Assembly: GCA_948567375.1 (NCBI GenBank)
Contig: OX419760.1
Span: 16,988,001 to 17,052,000 of the forward strand
Origin: Lunularia cruciata
Lineage: Eukaryota; Streptophyta; Marchantiopsida; Lunulariales; Lunulariaceae
DNA: 64,000 nt
Direction of reading: 5' to 3'
Both the position numbers and the translations under genes were made by a program. Position 1 is the stretch's first letter; every line of letters starts with the position of its first letter. This document shows, in pieces, positions 11,980-24,250 of this stretch. Below the pieces are notes generated by a model. It was not told the origin of the DNA, made no database searches, and saw only the letters and a program-made list of their open reading frames with translations.

Positions 11980-14900
11980 CTAATATTTATACACAGGTTG
12001 GCTGCTGCCTGGTGGAGGTGGGGGCAGTCGAGACGGAGTCCTCCGGCTGCTCTGACTACCCACATCACCATTTTCATCGTTATCACTGTGACGTCCACCA
12101 ATCTCCCCATTCATCGAGCCCCGAGACGGTCGAGGACTACTACGTGAGTGCGATTGCGATGAGTTAGCGGCATCATCAAATGCGAGCCGCCAGTCTTCCG
12201 TCTCCGGAACTTTAGGTGTACTTGGTCCTACAAAATATCACAGGCGCTTTAAATCTTGAATACTAGAACATAAAGTAACAAGAAAAGGACGGATTGTATT
12301 CCACATTATCAATGTTTCTCCACGGGAAATCTCTGCTCCCAAAAAAGGAATCCACTCATTCTCACTCCGAGAAGGACAAGAATGAACTCTACTTCAGCAA
12401 GCATTTCCCATCGATCGCAGAAGTAGGGAACGGATATGGATATATGAGGACAGAAGCCGTTCGAGGAACGGGAGATCCAGAACTCATTAAATGCATATGA
12501 AGTGCAGATGAAATGGCAATAAAATGAAAGCAGAACTGATTGAGAAATACATGCGAAAAGGAGATGAAATGTAATTCATAAACAGCATGCATCGACCACG
12601 TATAACTACATGTACAGAATCTGTCAACCAATGTGTACTGAGAGAAAGAACAGTGAACTCAGATTATGAAATCGCGACATAAGTATGTGAAATAATGGGA
12701 AACAAACTGAATGAATCGAAAGCAAATTATAAACCGAGACTAATACAGAAATGTACACTCACGTAAAAACCAAATCGCAAGGTAAACGTAAAGCAAAGCA
12801 TGTAACGAAGTAGTAAACCACTTATAAACGAAGGCTGATGAGCCGGACATCGACTTACCAGCAGTTTACGAAGGAACGTCAGGTAATGAAACAAGAAGTC
12901 GGGAAACGGGTAGGAACCATGAATCGGACCACATTATAAGGAGTTTTGGTTGAGGAAAGTTGGAGTGGAGCGCAGTGTGAGAGAGGAGAGTAAGGTGTTA
13001 TGGCTAAGACTGATAGAAACCAAGTAGGGAACGGATAAAGAGAAATGAGGACAGATGCCATCCATCAAACGGGGGATCCAGAACTTACAAGTAGGGAACG
13101 GATAGTTGACCAACATGGAGATTGCAACTTTGATGCTTACCATTACTGCTACTGTCAGAGAATCCGGAAACAGCTGCTGCACGTGCCTCATGCACACTCA
13201 GCTGTCGAGTCAGCTTTGTTAACAAAGCCGCTTGTTTCTGGCATCGTTCCCGGCGCCTTTTCACCTCTTGATCCTCCTTCAATAGCTCTTCAATCTTCGG
13301 GGTAGGGTGTGCACTATTTTGCATGATCGCAATTTTAATTAGAAATTACATGCAAACATACATTACTGCCAGGTCTAGGAATATGCATACACAAACTGCC
13401 ACTTCCAAAATATAGAATGTAGACTTTCCTCGTCTAAGATGAAGTTATACCTTATAGAGCTGTACAGTTGAGCAAGCATTGCATCCTTCGATCTTTCTAC
13501 TTGACAGAGGACAACGGCCTGTACGGCAACATGTATACATGTTAGAAGCCCACACCATTAAAAAATCAGCAACACCAAGGATCAACACTTACGACAAAGG
13601 GTACGAATTTCGCAATAGAGGTTATTGCGAGAGAGTGTCAAAGTCCTACCTTGGGAACATTCGCTGCAAGACTGTTCAGAACAGCTTCGACATAGTCCCT
13701 CACTTCTTGAGCCATCATCCTGAGATCTTCCTCCGGATCGATTGGCTTCCTTTGGTATGTGGGCTCCTAGAGGAGATTCCCAATACAGTTAAGTCAGAGA
13801 TCCATCAGGAAAGATCCCCCAATTCAGATAGACAGGAAACCTAGAGGGTGCCCATGGGCCTGGCTCGCGTGCTCATCTAGCTCTATAGAGAATCCATGAG
13901 GTACGTAGCCGGAAACAGAGACGGATACGGTCTTAATGCAACGCACCACAGGACCATCTGATCGCCGATCGTACGAATTTGTTTCAGTCAATGAAGGTGC
14001 AGATGAAGATGACTTTAATGACGTTCCCTTCTTTGAACTCGAGTTCTCAGGTTCCTTCGGGGGAGGTGAGCTTCCACCACCGATACATTTTCTAAGCCTA
14101 CTCATCCAATCCAACTTATCGGCCATATTTTCAGCCTTCAATACAATATTATGATGCGCTGCAAAACCAAGGCAGTAGTTGTTAAGTGAAGTCTCATCCG
14201 GGAAGAGATTTTTATTTTCATCCAGGAGGTGCTCCAGTTGTCATTTCGAAAATTGCGACTTCAAAAATGCTATTGCTCACGAATACCTTTAAGAACAGTT
14301 TTGTAGGCAACTTTGTTACTGATTTTGAAGGCAAGGGCAGCGGCTGAGATCTTGTTTGAATCGCCATTTGCATTTTTCTTGTCTTTCGAACTTTTCTTGG
14401 AGGTCGCCTCTGGTGCCGCATCCTCCATATCAGACTCTGAAGCGTCTTCGATGACGCATTCCTGTTCCAGAACGCAAAGCAAGCTTATACTCTGCTGAAC
14501 CCTGATATGAGATATTGGTAGATGAGAGCACAAGCCGTTCCTAGAACGGGTGATCCAGAACTCATTAAGTGCATAAAAAGGGTAACCAAGATATGCTCAA
14601 TACAACAATAGTGATAAATCCTGACATGACATATATAGGAAATGAGAGCAGAGGAACAGGGGATTCAGAACCCACTGAGTGCATATGAATGCAAGTATGA
14701 CCGTGTGCAAACCGAAATGAATTGTCTCGAGGAAATGGAAATTAACTACTAGACCTAACAATACGAAGTTCAGCCGAAGTAAAGACATCATGAGATATAC
14801 TGAGCTTCCATCCATATCACACATTAAGATAAGGTCTCTTTGAAATAAGCTTCCCAGGAATATTGTACAGCAAAGCTGCAAATCTCTCTTTACAAGCAGC

Positions 14901-17900
14901 AAAACAGATAGAAATGAAATACAAGCTGGGCCGACTTCCTCAAATAAGCATTGACCTAACAAAACCAGATCAAGGATCTGAACCACGATTCTAGAACAAA
15001 TCGTACTTGTCTATTACTGGGGATCGTTAATAAGTACCTCAAGATTGATGACACCTCGAAAATGTTTCTCCTCTGGTTTCTTGGTGTAACTAAACTGGAT
15101 ACAGGAAAATGCAAGTGAAAACTATTAGAATTGCATGCAAAGAGTGGATTCGCTAACATCTTACCCGAAAGAATAGTGTGAATAAAAAGATACTGATGAT
15201 ATGCTGCGTAGCTTTTCATTCTCAAATCAAGGACTTTACAATAAGAAAAGAATGAAAATTGCATCACCATCTGACGCAATTTGTACCAGGTTTATACCTT
15301 AGCTGTTTTCTCATTAAGCACAAACCATCGCTTGACCCAAGTGTTGGTCTTAGCGCTCCTTTTTGAAAGATATCCTAGAGTCAATTAAAGCAGTCCTTGA
15401 TCAGGTTCAAATGCCAAGCCACAGAAGACATCAGAATGATTAAGGATTTCATGCACGCAGTCCAGGCAACAGTACAAGGAGATACGAAATATCCATGGGA
15501 TCACTCTCACCTGCTACAATCTCATTATTGGGTCCAGCTGTCTGCAAAGACGAAGCAGGCTCGGGGCCTTCTTTCTCCTTATCCTCTTTTTGACCTTTCA
15601 GCGACTTCATAAGCCCTGCTGCCATACCACTGGGTCCAGGGGCCGTGGCCTGAATAAAAAATAGAGGTCCTAGAGTTAATCCTTTTGTTTGCGTTATGAA
15701 AATATCAATCCACGAGGAATATTGGACAAGCAATATGGAGACAGCTCTAACACTACATATGAGAGATGAAAGTGGAAGCCGTTCGAAGAAAGGGAGATCC
15801 AGAACCCATTGAGTTCATATGAATTTTAGATGAAATATAAGCATGATATTGAGAAATGAGGACAGAAAGCGTTCCTCCAACGGGGGATCCAGAACTCATT
15901 GAATGCAAATGAGATGCATGATATGTAATGCGTACAAAAAACGTGCAAGACGAAATTAGTATAAAACCGGGAAAAGAGATCAAATGAAATGAAATGAAAC
16001 TGATCGAATATAAGCATAAGTAAATGCCATCTAGAAACAATTAAAGAGCACCACTTGTATACCACAAGCATCATCGATATATGGAGAAAATCGAGATCAT
16101 ATATATATCTCGATTTGCACATATCATATAATATCATCTAGATGAGCATCTAATCCGTAAACGAGATTAAGTGAATCTAACAAATCGAATGTAAACTGAA
16201 GTAAAGGCATTATAGCAACATATCGGCTGGATATGAGGAAATGAGAGCAGCATGTGCTGTGAACGCATGAGTCCTAAAACGCTAAATAATGAAGGAATCA
16301 GAAAGGCGGTCTAGTAAGCCTCCACGAAGGCACAAACAACTTCATCAGTGCCTATTGCAGTGCCGAAGGAGCTGGGCAAATGTCGGTACCCCTCGTACCG
16401 AGTTTCTGCTTAAAAGCTCATTAAGTGCTGCGGCAAACTCGGTTGCTTCCAAAGTGCCGCTCAAAGCAGTAAAAGTGCGAAGTAAGGAACCGCTGGAACT
16501 TATGTGGGAACCAGCAAGGTCATGTAGTAATGTCTATAGAGCCGATCATAATTTGGTGGAAATTGGAAGGGAACCGAAAGTGCAGGAATAGGAATAAGTA
16601 GAATAAGCCGAACTGGCTTAACAAAAGATAATGAGAAGGATAAGTACCATACCTTGTTCAGCAAAGCAACTTCTGAGTCCTGAGCTCTTTTTGTAGCTCT
16701 ACCTCGCAGTTCATCATCTTTTCTGAGCTTCTCCATCCTAGTTAAGAATGACAAATATCGAGGTTTAGAACTAGACAGTAACCGCTTTTGCTCAATCTGC
16801 AAGCTCAACCGCTCACAAGAGAAGCCCAAGAAGGATCCTTATGCCACTTTTGCTTACTAAAGAATACATAGACAATTTCTCAGTGGACCTACTAAAGCAT
16901 TTGTTGCAGTGTCTGGGAAGCAAGTACATACACGAAGACTGATGAAAGAAAATAGATGTTCCGTGCTTAGTGAGTTCGCACGATCTAAGCCTGTGACAAA
17001 GAGCAAGCATGCTCTACAAGATTTCACACACGTATGCCAATAGGAAAGACTTCGCACCTCCTCTGAACAAGTCTTATAAAATGTTGAGGCGGAATAAAGG
17101 ATCGCTCCATGTCCACCAAAGCAACAACCATTTTTCGTGCCTCCACACGATACTCCTCAAGGGCAGCACTTGCTATAGCAACAATCTGTCAATCGACGAC
17201 ACAAAGGTTAGAAAAATTGGCAAAGCATGAACCGCTTCAATCAACAACCAGTTCTCGTGCTTCTATGCAACACTCCCCAAGTGCACCTTGCAGTTACAAC
17301 AATTGCTTTATTACAGGTAATCAAATGTTTCATCCCATACGACTATGGCAAGACATTTAACAAAGTAATTATCCCCGTCAGAGTATGTGTCTTTTACCTC
17401 CCGCTTTAATGGAGGATATCGCCCCAAACCGGGGGTCAAAGACGCAGCAGCTGAAACAATATCCACAAGAATCCGATGTACCTGAACAAAAGAAGGCAAA
17501 CCAAGCGAGTAAACGGATGGTAACTTCCAGCCAACCAAATAACGTGGAAATTTTTTTTGTGATGGTAGTCGAGCTCTCCAAACACGTTGATTCAAAAATT
17601 CGGGGAGATAAAAACCAAATTGGCAATTCAGACCTTTCCATATGAATACTTACTTCATCGACGCAGTTTTTCGCTGGATCTTTCGCTAACTCCAATGCTT
17701 TTCTCACCAGCGCTCTGAGACCTTTCTCTGGTGAAAGGAGATAAGGTTGATAACCGTCGGCTTCCAAAACAAGCTGCAAGATACAGGAAGATCAGGTTGT
17801 ATGCATGCAAAGTGCTGTAGTTTTACAGATTCACCAACAGCGTCAGAGCGCAGCTGGTTATCACGTTGTCATCTACAGACATCCAATGTAAATATTCTCG

Positions 17901-20900
17901 TTGATACGAGGATTCTCGGCACCGGATTTGGCCACCGCAAGTAACTTACTCTTTTGATACTGTTCATATCGAAAAGCTCACTCAGTGGAAGTTGCTTGAA
18001 TCTGTTTGGCAACGTCCCCTCAAAACTTGCCACCACTTTCCAGCCTCCAGTCTGTACAATTCAACGGTTGAAGAAATCAAATTTGTTACTCATTTTAGTA
18101 CATTTAGATACCGAAAAGGTGTCCACAAATAGGGCGGAGTCTTCACTAGATTGAAAAGAATCATAAGAACAGTCAAAAATCCTATACAGACTAACACTAG
18201 ATAAGGAGCGCATAATTGGTCCTCAGATTGACAAACACGCCACATTTGAAGAAATAGAAGAATAAGAATGCACCTCGCCAGATGAAATCGTGTGGAGGAA
18301 CTTATCATCGAACTCCCGACAAAGTTCGAGAGCGATAGCTCGAGTGCCTTCTGAGGTCTCTACTCTCATTTCTCCGAGTCTTACGAGTTCTTCCTCTACA
18401 ATTTGTGATCTACCCTCCAAGCTGTCACATCGAGGAACATAAATGCAAGATGTCAATGACGTAAATCGGGTTAATGGAGCCCCAGGAATCATAATGAAAG
18501 AACGTTCAAAGATTGAAAATTTTCCTCCGAGTGAGAATTTAAAAAGAACCGACCTCCCTTTATATCAGATAAAGAGATTCCGTCGCAAGGGTGGAGCCGT
18601 GTACTAGCTATCAGCTCGTATACAAACGTATAATTCTGGATGTCCATAGATCCAGTGAGGCATGTTTACTTCAGATATTCGAGTAATGGGAACAGACATG
18701 TTTACTTCACATACTAGTGCGGAGTGTCGTGGTTTTAGGAAACAACAAGAAGTTTGCAGTGTCTAGCTAGATATGGAGTGTCGTGGTTACCGGAAAGGAA
18801 GAAGAAGACGAAGAAGGAGGAGGTGCAGTGTCTAGCTAGATGTGGAGTGTCGTGGTTCAGCTCGGATAGAAACGTATAATTCTGGACGTCCAGCAATTAC
18901 TGAAACATGTTTACTTCAGATATTCGAGTCATGGGAACAGACATATTTACTTCACATACTCGAGAAATGGGAGCTGGAGACCGGGGAATCCAGAACCCAC
19001 TAAACATGGAACCGAGAACGTGCATATGAAGTGCATATGAAATGCATGCATGGATGACGTATGCAACTCGGAATGAATTGAATCTAAGCAAATCGAATGC
19101 AAGTGAACCTAACATTACAAAGATAAGCGGAAGTAATGACGTAATTGATAAACTTCGTAAGTAGCACCTGCAGAGAACTAGAACCCTAAACATGGAATAA
19201 GAACCAAGACACAACAGCATTAAGCATCTGAAATCGAAAGCAGAGGAGGACCATCAAACAGAGGAACATCAAGGAGGAAAAGGCAGAGCTTTAGTTGAGG
19301 ATGGGTGGAATGGTGCGAAGTGGGAGAAGAGTGGATGGTGTCTTGGCTGTGTTGGAGTGCGAGAGAGGACTGGATGGTTTATATCGCAGCATGCTCAATG
19401 AACGCATCAGTGCTAAAACATTGAACACTGAAGGAAGCACAGGCGGTCATAGTACGCCTCCACGAATGCACTAACGACTTCATCAGTGCCTAACGCAGTG
19501 CCGAAGTAGCTGAGCAATGCCAGTACCCTTCGTACCCAGTTTATGTTCAAAACCTCATGAGTGCCAAGGCAAGGTTTACTTGACATACTTGAGAAATGGG
19601 AGCAGAAGCCGTTCGAAGAACGGGGGATTTACTTCACATATTGTTACTTTTCCCGTCTAAACAATGGAAGGAGGTGCCAACGGGTGGAAGAATGACGAAC
19701 AGAGATTCACATACATATTTGACTTCCGGCTCCTATACAAAACAAAATAACTTCGAAAGCTGGAAGAACGTTTGACAGTATGCTGCATCTCCAATGATGA
19801 ACGAAATAATACAACTCGATGAGATGTGACGGTAGTAACAACCTGAGCATACGTGGCAACTCACTGAAGGAGACTATAGAGATTAATCAGTTGTAATATT
19901 CATAGGCCAGACGTGTGCCTGACTTGGTCTGCATGATCTTTTACAAAACCCTAGATGACGATATCACTTCCTTCAAATTCGACAGAGATATAGGAGAGGC
20001 AAATAAATCCATACCCCGAAAGCAGCGTAGGGAGACGATTCTTCAAACGCTTTCGGATCTGCCCAGAAAGTGTATCAACAAGAGCTAATCTACCAAGTTT
20101 TGAGGCTGAAGCCTGGGGAAGAATTTGTTTCAGACTTTCTGCTTCTGCTCTCCAAGCAGTCTCCAAAGAATCCTCAGACCCGCCACCGGCGTGTGCAGCA
20201 GCAATCGAGACAGATTGACCAATCAAAGCCACCCACGGGTAATCAGCTGTGGCCGAGGGACCTTGACCTGAAAGAAGTGCTTGCACTGCAGCCAAGCTTC
20301 TCTGATCGGAGGCTGCTTGATCCACCTTACTTATTACACCAACGGTCCTCGTACCTGTGTGAAAAACTTGACCATAAGAAGGCCAATCGGCGTGATTCTA
20401 TAGTATCTGTATTCTTGTGCGTATCTCCTTTTCAACAATTATCTGTGGTAACAAAACCCGTGGCTATGTGGTGAAAAATAGCTGTCCTCAGAGCCTGAAA
20501 GTGCTGGGTGTGGTCAGTTCTAGTGGACCACCAGACATCTTGCATCAAGAGAACTAAGTAAACAGTCTCAGGCTTTACTACAGTCCCTATTAGTACCCTG
20601 CCAAAACAAGGTATTTAACATCCAAAAGAATTGGTGAAGATTGTGCTCTCTACAGAAGTTTTCAGAGCATGCTCAGCATAACACACCACTGAGGCAAACA
20701 CACCCAAACATTCCTGAAGCAACCATTCATTTACCTTCAGGATCCAAGTCCTGCACCAATTTCAGCGCACGAGCCCCCAGAATGTTGGCTGCTTGTGTGG
20801 CAGGAATCACTAGCAGGAGAACTGCATCATTGTGTTCAGCATAATCACGGACCTGCATCATTCATGACCCATTATCAGACCAACTCCGTCTAGTGAGAGG

Positions 20901-23334
20901 AAGGAACCTGTGTTGCAACACTTGTTTTTCCATTGTAAGCTTGCACCCGCGAAGCTTCAGTTGTCAGTCTTGATAGCTATCTCGTAATCATGACACATAC
21001 ATAACTCGAACAAAATCATCGTCATGAATAAGGCAATTCCCTTAGCAGATAATCAAGCGAACAATCACGACCACTATAAGCCCACCACTGCACCTCCGTG
21101 ATGGCATCACTATCGCAACATCTATGCATCTATGCCGTTACCATGCATTCGCAATAAATTTTGCCACAAACTGATGTTCTCGAGAACTTACGATAGATTC
21201 TTCTATAGGCGCCCGAGCTTCCATGCCAGGCAAGTCAATTAACTTTAATGGCGGAGCTGCACATTCAAACAACCGAAGACTTGTTATATTGCTAGAGCAA
21301 GGCGATGAACGCTGAAGATGCAAAATGAATCCAGCACGCACAAACAAATAGATCTACATCAAACGGGTCATTAAAACCTCTTCTTACATAAGCGTGTTAT
21401 GAAAGTAAGCTCAAGTACAAGACATGTTTGTATATTTCTATCGTCCGGTTGTGCAGGACCACTTTGTTTCAGGGGACTAGTCGACTAACAACTACATGCA
21501 CAACTACATTACATCGTAGGAGATAAGGCATCATAGAAATTTGCCCAATTCCATTCTTGGCACCTAATAATATAACTGGAGCAGAGACTAACGTCAAACT
21601 GGATATGGTCTGCAAGGAGGGCAATCAACAACACCACCTCTGACAAAGCTATAATAAAAGCTGCGATCTGATCCACTGACATGCTCAAGGTTAAGAAGAA
21701 AGTTACTGTGGGACAAAAGCCCATCCATTTAGGTGCTCGTCATATGTCCAGTGCTTAGGTCAAGTTGCGGAGGGTTTCAATCGAGAACAACTTGTAGCTG
21801 ACAGACTTCCCAAAGGAGCTACACCGCCTAGACACCTATGATTCTCTCGGGTTCAAGACATGTACAACAGGATAAAAGAATTTATGACTAACCTGCACTG
21901 GATACAAGTCTTAGTTTGATTTCGTCTGGCCTGCCTTTAGCACTTGGGACCCACTTCTGTAAGCGCCCCTGAAGATTGTGTCTCAAATCACCTGAAAAAC
22001 CATTCCCACGGCGTCGCACAATCAACATAATGGATCCAGCCAACCCAAGTCCGCTTAGGCGACCCTGCATCTTAGCTCAGAAGAGCTAAAGTCTTGCAAG
22101 AGGATGTGCAAGCTGGCATGTTTGTTCAAAGTCTTTAACCCCTTTCTAGATATCAAAGACAAAGCTCAGTGCAAGTGACCATAGTGAAACACAAAGCATC
22201 TTACTTGCAGAAACGCTCTGGATTCTTCCTCCTTCGACCTGAATAGCTAGTCCCTTCCTATTTCCGGACTCATCGCGCTTCATCTCGATTATAATAGGAA
22301 CCCGTGTGGCTCCATTCTCTCCAGTTGGCTGTTCAAGAGCGAATGCAGGACAATTAATAATTATTCTTACGTCGATTATGCACTCAGAGAGTGTCTCAGG
22401 AAGATATGACACTGCTTGGGCGACAATTGCTCTTCAAGTTCTAGAGACCGCTTTCGATTGACTCACGTCCACGAAACAGGGGATTTGGTGCAAAAAGATT
22501 TACCTTTAAGGAAATATCTAACAGAGCACATAGTTAAAATCCAAATTACACAGTTGTGGTTCATAACTTCACATGGGAACAAACTTCCAGAGTCTACCAC
22601 AATAGAATCGATGCCTTCGATCTGTGTAGAACTGACGGATATCAGCTATGCTACCCTCCCCAACATACTGTAATTGCCTCAATTGAAAGTTTGGACATTC
22701 CACCAATGCTTCCAGTTTAAATATACTCATTTAACAGTGAAAATTTACTTTTGAAACCTGGGCTTAAGCGAGGGCTCAAAAACAATCCCAGCGTGCATCA
22801 GTAAAAACAGACTCCAGTATGTGATCAAACTCAAAAAGCAGCGAGAAAGCCTACAGTACCAACATACCAGTACAGGGTAGCCTACGAGGCTGTTCAGCAC
22901 AGCCGACTTTCCGGCACTCTGTACAAAAAAAGCACAAGAGAGATATTAGAGATGGTGTATGCCGGTCGACCTGGTCAAACTAGACAGTGGTTCCACAAGA
23001 GAATTAGCAGAAGATTGGTAATTCCCACGTGGGAACGCTTGCACCAAATCGACCTCATCTCGCAAAAGTCTACAATCGCTTCTTCCCCTCATCAGGGACA
23101 TATGATCCAGATTCGCTTGGCCGGATGCAACAAGCTGGGACTTATAGAACTACCATAACAATCGCAAAGAAAGATGCATCTAAGAGGGTGAGAATAAGCG
23201 CGTACAATGTGGCCCACGGCAACAACATTAAGGAAAGTAGGTGGAGCCTGCTTCGACGCATCCTCAACATCCTCATCTGCAAGCAGAGCTGCTGCCTGCT
23301 GCATTGAGTCCGCGAGCAAGATTAAATTCTCCAT
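11980..23334 (-). CDS. DRP2: dynamin-related protein 2 (plant dynamin-2A/2B type), 22 exons
   Basis: Exons, high to low: 23334-23206, 22918-22868, 22328-22205, 21991-21893, 21256-21192, 20852-20735, 20354-20015, 18421-18274, 18051-17950, 17773-17654, 17481-17398, 17185-17058, 16737-16653, 15649-15511, 15374-15298, 15094-15038, 14461-14287, 14158-13947, 13766-13650, 13518-13451, 13313-13141, 12227-11980. All introns are GT-AG, phases agree, and the sum is 2859 bp: 952 residues plus stop, slightly longer than Arabidopsis DRP2A/B (about 914). GTPase motifs: P-loop GHISAGKS (41-48), PTGENGATR (61-69), DLPG (142-145), SKVD (204-207). Middle domain follows; PH domain about 578-705 ([17 protein letters not shown]...); GTPase effector domain about 755-865; a Ser/Pro-rich tail with PPPPPGSS, ending VYKY. 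The family severs clathrin-coated vesicles at plasma membrane and trans-Golgi, the PH domain binding phosphoinositides and the tail SH3 proteins. The donor of exon 18 is the least certain splice site (several in-phase GT nearby). No stop or frameshift interrupts it. Confidence 0.93.
12444..13086. repeat. hairpin repeat copies in DRP2 intron 21
   Basis: Two copies of a roughly 45-bp element lie at 12444-12487 and 13045-13086. The first contains the inner palindrome ccgttc-gag-gaacgg (12457-12471) inside outer arms atgag (12444) and ctcat (12483). The second keeps atgag and gggggatccagaact but its inner left arm has decayed. Both are followed or preceded by a repeated gtagggaacggata block (also at 12423 and 13024), so the duplicated unit is longer than the hairpin. 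Confidence 0.6.
14521..14683. repeat. hairpin repeat copies in DRP2 intron 16
   Basis: The copy at 14521-14566 keeps a perfect inner palindrome with a different loop (ccgttc-cta-gaacgg) between atgag and ctcatt, followed by aagtgcat. A weaker copy at 14640-14683 retains aatgagagcag, ggggattcagaaccca and gagtgcatatgaa but has lost the inner left arm. Confidence 0.6.
15762..15900. repeat. hairpin repeat copies in DRP2 intron 13
   Basis: Two adjacent copies, 15762-15810 (ccgttc-gaa-gaaagg) and 15855-15900 (gcgttc-ctc-caacgg between aatgag and ctcatt), are each followed by a gca/ttcatatga-like tail. Each has one mismatch in the inner stem. Confidence 0.6.
16261..16443. repeat. 180-bp dispersed intronic repeat, copy in intron 13
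   Basis: From gaacgcatgagtcctaaaac to tgctgcggcaaactcgg this block aligns with 19396-19577 in intron 7 (gaacgcatcagtgctaaaac ... tgccaaggcaagg). Shared inner landmarks are cgcctccacgaa-like and aacttcatcagtgcctaN2gcagtgccgaag. It has no open frame of note. Copies in two introns of one gene suggest a short non-autonomous element or intron-to-intron duplication. Confidence 0.6.
17226..17303 (-). pseudogene. dead duplicate of DRP2 exon 12, inside intron 11
   Basis: Read on the minus strand from 17303, this segment parallels the start of exon 12 (17185 downward): attgttgtaactgcaag against attgttgctatagcaag, gagtgttgcatagaagcacga against gagtatcgtgtggaggcacga, and actggttgttg against atggttgttgc. 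The frame is lost after a few codons and an in-frame stop appears. The acceptor that precedes exon 12 (gacag) is replaced by a sequence ending in gca, so it cannot splice normally. It is best read as a tandem exon duplication that decayed. Confidence 0.6.
18611..18961. repeat. direct duplications inside DRP2 intron 7
   Basis: A block of about 105 bp at 18611-18718 (cagctcgtatacaaacgtat ... ttcacatact) recurs at 18858-18961 (cagctcggatagaaacgtat ... ttcacatact). Between them a shorter unit, gtgtctagctagatNtggag with tgtcgtggtt, appears at about 18761-18790 and 18823-18858. A hairpin repeat copy follows directly at 18964. Confidence 0.7.
18964..19628. repeat. hairpin repeat copies in DRP2 intron 7
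   Basis: A decayed copy lies at about 18964-19000 (gaaatgggagctggagaccggggaatccagaacc) and a better one at about 19590-19628 with a perfect inner palindrome ccgttc-gaa-gaacgg. The latter is truncated after gggggatt, where it joins the ttacttcacata block that also occurs in the direct duplications of this intron. Confidence 0.5.
19396..19577. repeat. 180-bp dispersed intronic repeat, copy in intron 7
   Basis: This is the partner of 16261-16443. Both copies are preceded by an agcatg...ct stretch just before gaacgcat, so the true left boundary may be about 15 bp further out. Confidence 0.6.
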
Positions 23335-24250
23335 TTTGACACCTGATCCTTAGTACCGTTACGCAGCAGCTAGCTCCGGCCACGTCTTTGGACTGACCTC
23401 CGCAATCGGGGCCAAAGCTTGTACAAATCACTTCTTCTCTACACCCACGTCGAAAATTTCAACATCCAGACCTGAAGTGATTATCCACCTGCTCTACATC
23501 CAAATTGATCCATCCACTAATCCCCTTCCACCTCTTCGCGGCATCCCCATTGGATCGTGCTCGCTCACTCTACTTGTTCGTCCATATGTTCCACGGCTTC
23601 TCTTCCTCGTGAGCTCCCTTCCCTAACACCACGATCCACAAATCACACCAAAATGTAAACCTAGTTTTCAAATCAACGCTCACACGTTCCTCTCCTCTCA
23701 CAACCTCAACACTCAGTCGAAACCAAACTCGCTCTGTTCCCTATCCAGCATCTACCACAGAACACGATCATTTCCGCACTTCTCCTCTCACCTCCCTCCT
23801 CCCGCTCGCCAACTCCACCACCAACAACAATCGTTCGCCCTTCCTCCTCCTCGCTCCTCCTCGTCGATCAGCAGATCCGCGCTTGCTCGAGCACAACCTT
23901 TCTCGCTTTGCTTCCGCTCCACGGATCTGGCTCCGCTCAAGCCCGGACCCCTCCCTCCCTCTCAGGCTCCGCACGCTGTCTCTTGTCTACTCTCTACCTT
24001 CTTTCTCTCCGAAGTCCTGTCCTCTCCTCTCCTTCCCTTTCCCCCGACTTCCCCGATTTGTGTTTTGCACCCCTCTCTACTCTCTACTGTTCCTCTCCAG
24101 CCTCCTGCTCCTCCGCCGTCCCATCTAAATACACCACGAACTTCCGTCCTCGTCTTTACAACGGGACTCGCTTCTCATCTACTGATTCTACGCCCGTCTT
24201 GGGCCCATCTGACCCGTCCACTACTAATCGCACGCTGTATAATTGAAGAT
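23335..24250 (-). promoter_or_regulatory. DRP2 5' untranslated region and promoter area
   Basis: Directly upstream of the DRP2 ATG the plus strand is strongly CT-rich (GA-rich in gene sense), especially 23760-24120, with higher GC than the flanks. Such tracts are usual in 5' leaders and core promoters of plant housekeeping genes. I see no convincing TATA box in gene orientation and cannot place the transcription start. A leader intron is possible. Confidence 0.5.

Noticed and set aside
12457-12471. tRNA-derived SINE (B box) in the gttcgagga part of the hairpin repeat
   Set aside because: The match to the B box is partial, the loop bases vary among copies and no A box was found at the right distance.
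12444-12487. Hammerhead or other self-cleaving ribozyme in the intronic hairpin repeat
   Set aside because: Neither strand has the CUGAUGA and GAAA core of a hammerhead in the right places; only the nested palindrome is supported.
19951-20325. 124-codon minus-strand open frame as a separate gene
   Set aside because: It begins at GTG and is the largest exon (20354-20015) of DRP2 read into the next intron; phases and GT-AG sites on both sides fit the dynamin gene.
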